Below, in pieces: positions 49,644-59,580 of a stretch of DNA of 64,000 bases (positions are counted from its first letter, which is position 1; every line of letters starts with the position of its first letter). This DNA comes from Nomia melanderi (lineage: Eukaryota > Arthropoda > Insecta > Hymenoptera > Halictidae), in NCBI RefSeq assembly GCF_051020985.1, contig NW_027475133.1, forward strand, positions 4,030,001 to 4,094,000, read 5' to 3'. Both the position numbers and the translations under genes were made by a program. Under the pieces are notes generated by a model, which had not been told where the DNA came from, did not search any database, and worked only from the letters and a program-made list of their open reading frames with translations.

Positions 49644-50516
49644 TGCAGCGGGAACGACCTCGGTCCACCAGGGCCGAGAAAACCACCGTCTCATGGGGCT
49701 GGACACTCAGGGTGAGGGAAATATCCAATATATATCTGGTGATATCTCGGGTGCTATTAGATACAGCGCAATAAACCAAAGTGAATTATCTGCAGGAGGC
49801 CCTGGCGCATGAACCTGTGCAGCGGGAACGACCTCGGACCACCAGGGGCCGAGAAAACTACAGTCTCATGGGGGCGGACACTCAGGGTCTGGGGAAAATC
49901 CAATATATATCTGGTGATATCTCGGTTCCTATTACAGATAGCGAAATAAACCAAAGCGAATTATCTGCAGGAGGCCCTGGCACATGAATCTGTGCAGCGG
50001 GAACGACCTCGGTCCACCAGGGGCCGAGAAAACCACCGTCTCATGGGGCTGGACACTCAGGGTGAGGGAAATATCCAATATATATCTGGTGATATCTCGG
50101 GTGCTATTACAGATAGCGCAATGAATCAAAGTGCATTGTCTGTAGGAGGCCCTGGCGCATGAATCTGTGCAGCGGGAACGACCTCGGACCACCAGGGGCC
50201 GAGAAAAACAACGTCTCATGGGGCTGGACACTCAGGGTGAGGGAAATATCCAATATATATCTGGTGATATCTCGGGTGCTATTAGAGATAGCGCAATAAA
50301 CCAAGTGAGTTATCTGCAGGAGGCCCTGGCGCCTGAATCTGTGCAGCGGGAACGACCTCGGACCACCAGGGGCCGAGAAAACCACCGTCTCATGGGGCCG
50401 GACACTCAGGGTCAGGGGAAAATCCAATATATATCTGGTGATATTTCGGGTGCTATTAGAGATAGCGCAATAAACGAAAGTGAATTATCTGCAGGAGGCC
50501 CTGGCGCATGAATCAG
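49644..50516 (+). repeat. 873-bp tandem duplication, copy 2
   Basis: Apparently identical to copy 1, including both 1-bp deletions (at about 49,668 and 50,302). Next to neighbours that differ at several percent, identity over 873 bp implies a very recent duplication or an assembly duplication. Confidence 0.93.
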
Positions 50517-51061
50517 TGCAGCGGGAACGACCTCGGACCACCGGGGGCCAAGAAAACCACCGTCTCATGGGGCTGGACACTCAGGGTGAGGGAAATATCC
50601 AATATATATCTGGTGATATCTCGGGTGCTATTAGAGATAGCGCAATAAACCAAGTGAGTTATCTGCAGGAGGCCCTGGCGCCTGAATCTGTGCAGCGGGA
50701 ACGACCTCGGAACACCAGGGTCCGAAAAAACCACAGTCTCATGGGGACGGACACTCAGGGTCAGGGGAAAATCCAATATATATCTGGTGATATCTCGGGT
50801 GCTATTAGATACAGCGCAATAAACCAAAGTGAATTATCTGCAGGAGGCCCTGGCGCATGAATCTGTGCAACGGGAACGACCTCGGACCACCAGGGGCCGA
50901 GAAAACCGCAGTCTCATGGGGCTGGACACTCAGGGTGAGGGAAATATCCAATATATATCTGGTGATATCTCGGGTGCTATTACAGATAGCGCAATAAATC
51001 AAAGTGCATTGTCTGTAGGAGTCCCTGGCGCATTAATCTGTGCAGCGGGAACGACCTCGGA
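50517..51061 (+). repeat. Linking monomers with ATTAGATACAGCG
   Basis: About three monomers between the 873-bp duplication and the 12-mer. One has ACCAAGTGAG (-1 bp, about 50,652) with GGCGCCTG, then GGGTCCGAAAAAACC. The -1 explains the 126-codon plus-strand and 104-codon minus-strand ORFs here. Confidence 0.78.
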
Positions 51062-53155
51062 CCACCAGGGGCCGAGAAAACCACCGTCTCATGGGGCTGG
51101 ACACTCAGGGTGAGGGAAATATCCAATATATATCTGGTGATATCTCGGGTGCTATTACAGATAGCGCAATGAATCAAAGTGCATTGTCTGTAGGAGGCCC
51201 TGGCGCATGAATCTGTGCAGCGGGAACGACCTCGGACCACCAGGGTCCGAGAAAACCACCGTCTCATGGGGCCGGACACTCAGGGTCAGGGGAAAATCCA
51301 ATATATATCTGGTGATATCTCGGATCCTATTAGAGATAGCGCAAGAAACCAAGTGTGTTATCTGCAGGAGGCCCTGGCGCCTGAATCTGTGCAGCGGGAA
51401 CGACCTCGGACCACCAGGGTCCGAGAAAACCACCGTCTCATGGGGCCGGACACTCAGGGTCAGGGGAAAATCCAATATATATCTGGTGATATTTCGGGTG
51501 CTATTAGAGATAGCGCAATAAACGAAAGTGAATTATCTGCAGGAGGCCCTGGCGTATGAATCAGTGCAGCGGGAACGACCTCGGACCACCAGGGGCCGAG
51601 AAAAACAACGTCTCATGGGGCTGGACACTCAGGGGAGGGAAATATCCAATATATATCTGGTGATATCTCGGGTGCTATTAGAGATAGCGCAATAAACCAA
51701 GTGAGTTATCTGCAGGAGGCCCTGGCGCCTGAATCTGTGCAGCGGGAACGACCTCGGACCACCAGGGTCCGAAAAAACCAAAGTCTCATGGGGCCGGACA
51801 CTCAGGGTCAGGGGAAAATCCAATATATGTCTGGTGATATCTCGGGTGCTATTAGATACAGCGCAATAAACCAAAGTGAATTATCTGCAGGAGGCCCTGG
51901 CGGATGAATCTGGGAAGCGGGAACGACCTCGGACCACCAGGGGCCGAGAAAAACAACGTCTCATGGGGCTGGACACTCAGGGTGAGGGAAATATCCAATA
52001 TATATCTGGTGATATCTCGGGTGCTATTAGTGATACCGCAATAAACCAAAGTGATTTGTCTGCAAGAGGCCCTGGTGCATGAATCTGTGCAGCGGGAAAG
52101 ACCTCGGATCACCAGGGGCCGAGAAATCCACCATCTCATGGGGCCGGACACTCAGGGTCAGGGGAAAATCCAATATATATCTGGTGATATCTCGGGTGCT
52201 ATTAGTGATAGCGCAATAAACCAAAGTGAATTATCTGCAGGAGGCCCTGACGCATGAATCTGTGCAACGGGAACGACCTCGGACCACCAGGGGCCGAGAA
52301 AACCACAGTCTCATGGGGCCGGACACTCAGGGTCAGGGGAAAATCCAATATATATCTGGTGATATCTCGGGTGCTATTACAGACAGCGCAATAAATCAAT
52401 CGCATTGTCTGTAGGAGGCCCTGGCGCATGAATCTGTGCAGCGGGAACGACCTCGGACCACCAGGGGCCGAGAAAACCACAGTCTCATGGGGCCGGACAC
52501 TCAGGGTCAGGGGAAAATCCAATATATATCTGGTGATATCTCGGGTGCTATTAGAGATAGCGCAATAAACCAAAGTGAATTATCTGCAGGAGGCCCAGGC
52601 GCATGAATCAGTGCAGCGGGAACGACCTCGGACCACCAGGGGTCGAGAAAACCACCGTCTCATGGGGCTGGACACTCAGGGTGAGGGAAATATCCAATAT
52701 ATATCTGGTGATATCTCGGGTGCTATTAGAGATAGCGCAATAAACCAAGTGAGTTATCTGCAGGAGGCCCTGGCGCCTGAATCTGTGCAGCGGGAACGAC
52801 CTCGGACCACCAGGGTCCGAAAAAACCACAGTCGCATGGGGCCGGACACTCAGGGTCAGGGGAAAATCCAATATATATCTGGTGATATCTCGGGTGCTAT
52901 TAGATACAGCGCAATAAACCAAAGTGAATTATCTGCAGGAGGCCCTGGCGCATGAATATGGGAAGCGGGAACGACCTCGGACCACCAGGGGCCGAGAAAA
53001 CCACCGTCTCATGGGGCCGGACACTCAGGGTCAGGGGAAAATCCAATATATATCTGGTGATATCTCGGTTCCTATTACAGATAGCGAAATAAACCAAAGC
53101 GAATTATCTGCAGGAGGCCTGGCGCATGAATCTGTGCAGCGGGAACGACCTCGGT
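51062..53155 (+). repeat. 12-monomer repeat (2,094 bp), copy 1
   Basis: Twelve monomers carrying six 1-bp deletions (12 x 175 = 2,100, observed 2,094). The first 619 bp recur at +2,094 (53,156-53,774) and 51,983-52,465 recurs at +1,745 (53,728-54,210). Shared variants are GATATCTCGGATCC (51,317), CAAGAAACCAAGTGTG (51,342), CTCAGGGGAGGG (51,630), CTGCAAGAGG (52,061), GAGAAATCCACCATC (52,124) and AATCAATCGCATTG (52,395). Confidence 0.88.
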
Positions 53156-54210
53156 CCACCAGGGGCCGAGAAAACCACCGTCTCATGGGGCTGGACACTC
53201 AGGGTGAGGGAAATATCCAATATATATCTGGTGATATCTCGGGTGCTATTACAGATAGCGCAATGAATCAAAGTGCATTGTCTGTAGGAGGCCCTGGCGC
53301 ATGAATCTGTGCAGCGGGAACGACCTCGGACCACCAGGGTCCGAGAAAACCACCGTCTCATGGGGCCGGACACTCAGGGTCAGGGGAAAATCCAATATAT
53401 ATCTGGTGATATCTCGGATCCTATTAGAGATAGCGCAAGAAACCAAGTGTGTTATCTGCAGGAGGCCCTGGCGCCTGAATCTGTGCAGCGGGAACGACCT
53501 CGGACCACCAGGGTCCGAGAAAACCACCGTCTCATGGGGCCGGACACTCAGGGTCAGGGGAAAATCCAATATATATCTGGTGATATTTCGGGTGCTATTA
53601 GAGATAGCGCAATAAACGAAAGTGAATTATCTGCAGGAGGCCCTGGCGCATGAATCAGTGCAGCGGGAACGACCTCGGACCACCAGGGGCCGAGAAAAAC
53701 AACGTCTCATGGGGCTGGACACTCAGGGGAGGGAAATATCCAATATATATCTGGTGATATCTCGGGTGCTATTAGTGATACCGCAATAAACCAAAGTGAT
53801 TTGTCTGCAAGAGGCCCTGGTGCATGAATCTGTGCAGCGGGAACGACCTCGGATCACCAGGGGCCGAGAAATCCACCATCTCATGGGGCCGGACACTCAG
53901 GGTCAGGGGAAAATCCAATATATATCTGGTGATATCTCGGGTGCTATTAGTGATAGCGCAATAAACCAAAGTGAATTATCTGCAGGAGGCCCTGACGCAT
54001 GAATCTGTGCAACGGGAACGACCTCGGACCACCAGGGGCCGAGGAAACCACAGTCTCATGGGGCCGGACACTCAGGGTCAGGGGAAAATCCAATATATAT
54101 CTGGTGATATCTCGGGTGCTATTACAGACAGCGCAATAAATCAATCGCATTGTCTGTAGGAGGCCCTGGCGCATGAATCTGTGCAGCGGGAACGACCTCG
54201 GACCACCAGG
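53156..54210 (+). repeat. 12-monomer repeat, copy 2, with two monomers deleted inside
   Basis: The offset to copy 1 changes from 2,094 to 1,745 bp between about 53,728 and 53,775. The difference is 349 bp, exactly two monomers, one of which is 174 bp in copy 1. The join lies between CTCAGGGGAGGG and ATTAGTGATACCGC. Copy 2 therefore fuses the left end of the unit to a monomer two places further on. Confidence 0.88.
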
Positions 54211-54752
54211 AGCCGAGAAAACCACCGTCTCATGGGGCCGGACACTCAGGGTCAGGGGAAAATCCAATATATATCTGGTGATATCTCGGGTGCTATTAGA
54301 GATAGCGCAATAAATCAAAGTGCGTTGTCTGTAGGAGGCCCTGGCGCATGAACCTGTGCAGCGGGAACGACCTCGGACCACCAGGGGCCGAGAAGACCAC
54401 CGTCTCATGGGGCCGGCCACTCAGGGTCAGGGGAAAATCCAATATATATCTGGTGATATCTCGGGTGCTATTAGTGATAGCGCAATAAGCCAAAGGGAAT
54501 TATCTGCAGGAGGCCCTGGCGCATGAATCTGTGCAGCGGGAACGACCTCGGTCCACCAGGGGCCGAGAAAACCACCGTCTCATGGGGCTGGACACTCAGG
54601 GTGAGGGAAATATCCTATATATATCTGGTGATATCTCGGGTGCTATTACAGATAGCGCGATAAATCAAAGTGAATTATCTGCAGGAGGCCCTGGCCCATG
54701 AATCTGTGCAGCGGGAACGACCTCGGTCCACCAGGGTCGAGAAAACCACCGT
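54211..54752 (+). repeat. Linking monomers
   Basis: About three monomers. One has CACCAGGGTCGAG (-1 bp, about 54,729) and GGCCCATG instead of GGCGCATG at 54,693. AGAAGACCACC with GGCCGGCCACTC (54,391-54,421) is shared with about 55,975, 58,600, 59,470, 60,865 and 62,090. Confidence 0.75.
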
Positions 54753-57027
54753 CTCATGGGGCTGGACACTCAGGGTGAGGGAAATATCCAATATATATCT
54801 GGTGATATCTCGGGTGCTATTACAGATAGCGCAAGAAACCAAGTGTGTTATCTGCAGGAGGCCCTGGCGCCTGAATCTGTGCAGCGGGAACGACCTCGGA
54901 CCACCAGGGTCCGAGAAAACCACCGTCTCATGGGGCCGGACACTCAGGGTCAGGGGAAAATCCAATATATATCTGGTGATATTTCGGGTGCTATTAGAGA
55001 TAGCGCAATAAACGAAAGTGAATTATCTGCAGGAGGCCCTGGCGCATGAATGTGTGCAGCGGGAACGACCTCGGACCACCAGGGGCCGAGAAAACCGCAG
55101 TCTCATGGGGCCGGACACTCAGGGTCAGGGAAAAATCCAATACATATCTGGTGATATCTCGGGCGCTATTACAGATAGCGCAATAAATCAAAGTTCATTG
55201 TCAGTAGGAGGCCGTGGCGCATGAACCTGGGCAGCGGGAACGTCCACGGACCTCCAGGGGCCGAGATAACGACCGTCTCATGGGGCCGGACACTCAGGGT
55301 CAGTGAAAAATACAATATATATCTGGTGATATCTCGGGTGCTATTACAGATAGCGCAATAAATCAAAGTGCATTGTCTGTAGGAAGCCCTGGCGCATGAA
55401 TCTGTGCAGCGGGAACGACCTCGGACCACCAGGGGCCGAGAAAACCACAGTCTCATGGGGCCGGACACTCAGGGTCAGGGGAAAATCCAATATATATCTG
55501 GTGATATCTCGGGTGCTATTAGAGATAGCGCAATAAACCAAAGTGAATTATCTGCAGGAGGCCCTGGCGCATGAATCTGTGCAACGGGAACGACCTCGGA
55601 CCACCAGGAGCCGAGAAAACCGCAGTCTCATGGGGCCGGACACTCAGGGTCAGGGCAAAATCCAATATATATCTGGTGATATCTCGTGTGCTATTAGAGA
55701 TAGCGCAATCAACCAAAGTGAATTATCTGCAGGAGGCCCTGGCGCATGAATGTGTGCAGCGGGAACGACCTCGGTCCACCAGGGGCCGAGAAAACCACCG
55801 TCTCATGGGGCTGGACACTCAGGGTGAGGGAAATATCCAATATATATCTGGTGATATCTCGGGTGCTATTACAGATAGCGCAATAAATCAAAGTGCATTG
55901 TCAGTAGGAGGCCGTGGCGCATGAATCTGGGCAGCGGGAACGACCTCGGACCACCAGGGGCCGAGAAGACCACCGTCTCATGGGGCCGGCCACTCAGGGT
56001 CAGGGGAAAATCCAATATATATCTGGTGATATCTCGGGTGCTATTAGTGATAGCGCAATAAGCCAAAGGGAATTATCTGCAGGAGGCCCTGGCGCATGCA
56101 TCTGTGCAGCGGGAACGACCTAGGACCACCAGGGGCCGAGAAAACCACCGTCTCATGGGGCCGGACACTCAGGGTAAGGGAAAAATCCAATATATATCTG
56201 GTGATATCTCGGGTGCTATTATAGATAGCGCAATAAACCAAAGTGAGTTATCTGTAGGAGGCACTGGCGCATGAATCTGTGCAGCGGGAACTACCTCGGA
56301 CCACCAGGGGCCGAGAAAACCACCGTCCCGAGGGGCCGGACTCTTAGGGTCAGGGGAAATATCCAATATATATCTGGTGATATCTCGGGTGCTATTAGAG
56401 ATAGCGCAATAAACGAAAGTGAATTATCTGCAGGAGGCCCTGGCGCATGAATCTGTGCAGCGGGAACGACCTCGGACCACCAGGAGCCGAGAAAACCACC
56501 GTCTCATGGGGCCGGACACTCAGGGTCAGGGGAAAATCCAATAAATATCTGGTGATATCTCGGGTGCTATTAGAGATAGCGCAATAAATCAAAGTGCATT
56601 GTCTGTAGGAGGCCCTGGCGCATGAACCTGTGCAGCGGGAACGACCTCGGACCACCAGGGGCCGAGAAAACTACAGTCTCATGGGGGCGGACACTCAGGG
56701 TCTGGGGAAAATCCAATATATATCTGGTGATATCTCGGTTCCTATTACAGATAGCGAAATAAACCAAAGCGAATTATCTGCAGGAGGCCCTGGCGCATGA
56801 ATCTGTGCAGCGGGAACGACCTCGGTCCACCAGGGGCCGAGAAAACCACCGTCTCATGGGGCTGGACACTCAGGGTGAGGGAAATATCCAATATATATCT
56901 GGTGATATCTCGGGTGCTATTACAGATAGCGCAATGAATCAAAGTGCATTGTCTGTAGGAGGCCCTGGCGCATGAATCTGTGCAGCGGGAACGACCTCGG
57001 ACCACCAGGGGCCGAGAAAAACAACGT
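54753..57027 (+). repeat. Fourth 13-monomer-spaced unit (2,275 bp), copy 1
   Basis: The first 993 bp (54,753-55,745) recur at +2,275 bp. Thirteen monomers sit in the period, with -1 bp at about 54,839 balanced by +1 bp at about 56,352 (GGGGAAATATCC). Shared markers are CAAGAAACCAAGTGTG, CGGACCACCAGGGTCCGAG, GTCCACGGACCTCC (55,232/57,507), GAGATAACGACCG (55,263/57,538) and CTCGTGTGCTATTAG (55,683/57,958). In the second half, 55,752-56,190 instead matches 58,377-58,815 at +2,625 bp (15 monomers). Confidence 0.87.
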
Positions 57028-58020
57028 CTCATGGGGCTGGACACTCAGGGTGAGGGAAATATCCAATATATATCTGGTGATATCTCGGGTGCTATTACAG
57101 ATAGCGCAAGAAACCAAGTGTGTTATCTGCAGGAGGCCCTGGCGCCTGAATCTGTGCAGCGGGAACGACCTCGGACCACCAGGGTCCGAGAAAACCACCG
57201 TCTCATGGGGCCGGACACTCAGGGTCAGGGGAAAATCCAATATATATCTGGTGATATTTCGGGTGCTATTAGAGATAGCGCAATAAACGAAAGTGAATTA
57301 TCTGCAGGAGGCCCTGGCGCATGAATGTGTGCAGCGGGAACGACCTCGGACCACCAGGGGCCGAAAAAACCGCAGTCTCATGGGGCCGGACACTCAGGGT
57401 CAGGGAAAAATCCAATACATATCTGGTGATATCTCGGGCGCTATTACAGATAGCGCAATAAATCAAAGTGCATTGTCAGTAGGAGGCCGTGGCGCATGAA
57501 CCTGGGCAGCGGGAACGTCCACGGACCTCCAGGGGCCGAGATAACGACCGTCTCATGGGGCCGGACACTCAGGGTCAGTGAAAAATACAATATATATCTG
57601 GTGATATCGCGGGTGCTATTACAGATAGCGCAATAAATCAAAGTGCATTGTCTGTAGGAAGCCCTGGCGCATGAATCTGTGCAGCGCGAACGACCTCGGA
57701 CCACCAGGGGCCGAGAAAACCACAGTCTCATGGGGCCGGACACTCAGGGTCAGGGGAAAATCCAATATATATCTGGTGATATCTCGGGTGCTATTAGAGA
57801 TAGCGCAATAAACCAAAGTGAATTATCTGCAGGAGGCCCTGGCGCATGAATCTGTGCAACGGGAACGACCTCGGACCACCAGGAGCCGAGAAAACCGCAG
57901 TCTCATGGGGCCGGACACTCAGGGTCAGGGCAAAATCCAATATATATCTGGTGATATCTCGTGTGCTATTAGAGATAGCGCAATCAACCAAAGTGAATTA
58001 TCTGCAGGAGGCCCTGGCGC
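57028..58020 (+). repeat. Fourth 13-monomer-spaced unit, partial copy 2
   Basis: Partner of 54,753-55,745. Private changes are GGCCGAAAAAACC (57,360), GATATCGCGGG (57,603) and GCAGCGCGAACG (57,682). It ends where GGCGCACGAATC replaces GGCGCATGAATG. Confidence 0.87.
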
Positions 58021-59580
58021 ACGAATCTGTGCAGCGGGAACGACCTCGGACCACCAGGGGCCGAGAAAACCACCGTCTCATGGGGCTGGACACTCAGGGT
58101 GAGGGAAATATCCAATATATATCTGGTGATATCTCGGGTGTTATTACAGATAGCGCAATAAATCAAAGTGCATTGTCAGTAGGAGGCCGTGGCGCATGAA
58201 TCTGTGCAGCGCGAACGACCTCGGACCACCAGGGGCCGAGAAAACCACAGTCTCATGGGTCCGGACACTCAGGGTCAGGGAAAAATCCCATATATATCTG
58301 GTGATATCTTAGGTGCTGTTAGAGATAGCGCAATAAACCAAAGTGAATTATCTGCAGGAGGCCCTGGCGCATGAATCTGTGCTGCGGGAACGACCTCGGT
58401 CCACCAGGGGCCGAGAAAACCACCGTCTCATGGGGCTGGACACTCAGGGTGAGGGAAATATCCAATATATATCTGGTGATATCTCGGGTGCTATTACAGA
58501 TAGCGCAATAAATCAAAGTGCATTGTCAGTAGGAGGCCGTGGCGCATGAATCTGGGCAGCGGGAACGACCTCGAACCACCAGGGGCCGAGAAGACCACCG
58601 TCTCATGGGGCCGGCCACTCAGGGTCAGGGGAAAATCCAATATATATCTGGTGATATCTCGGGTGCTATTAGAGATAGCGCAATAAGCCAAAGGGAATTA
58701 TCTGCAGGAGGCCCTGGCGCATGCATCTGTGCAGCGGGAACGACCTAGGACCACCAGGGGCCGAGAAAACCACCGTCTCATGGGGCCGGACACTCAGGGT
58801 AAGGGAAAAATCCAATATATATCTGGTGATATCTCGGGTGCTATTATAGATAGCGAAATAAATCAAAGTGCATTGTCTGTAGGAGGCCCGGGCGCATGAA
58901 TCTGTGCAGCGGCAACGACCTCGGACCACTAGGGGCCGAGAAAACCACAGTCTCATGGGGCCGGACACTCAGGGTCAGGGGAAAATCCAATATATATCTG
59001 GTGATATCTCGGGTGCTATTACAGATAGCGCAATAAATCAAAGTGCGTTGTCTGTAGGAGGCCCTGGCGCATGAATCTGTGCAGCGGGAACGACCTCGAA
59101 CCACCAGGGTCCGAGAAAACCACCGTCTCATGGGGCCGGACACTCAGGGTCAGGGGTAAATCCAATATATATCTGGTGATATCTCGGGTGCTATTACAGA
59201 TAGCGCAATAAATCAAAGTGCGTTGTCTGTAGGAGGCTCTGGCGCATGAATCTGTGCAGCGGGAACGACCTCGGACCACTAGGGGCCGAGAAAACCACAG
59301 TCTCATGGGGCCGGACACTCAGGGACAGTGGAAAATCCAATATATATCTGGTGATATCTCGGGTGCTATTACTGATAGCGCAATAAATCAAAGTGCATTG
59401 TCTGTAGGAGGCCGTGGCGCATGAATCTGGGCAGCGGGAACGACCTCGAACCACCAGGGGCCGAGAAGACCACCGTCTCATGGGGCCGGCCACTCAGGGT
59501 CAGGGGAAAATCCAATATATATCTGGTGATATCTCGGGTGCTATTAGAGATAGCGCAATAAGCCAAAGGGAATTATCTGC
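58021..59580 (+). repeat. Mixed monomers, partly matching 55.75-56.19 kb
   Basis: About nine monomers with no length change. 58,377-58,815 repeats 55,752-56,190 at +2,625 bp. Repeated pairs of GCGTTGTCTGTAGG monomers lie at about 59,045 and 59,220. The monomer at 59,095-59,115 has CTCGAACCACCAGGGTCCGAG, one base short of the perfect dyad described at 51-64 kb. Confidence 0.78.
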
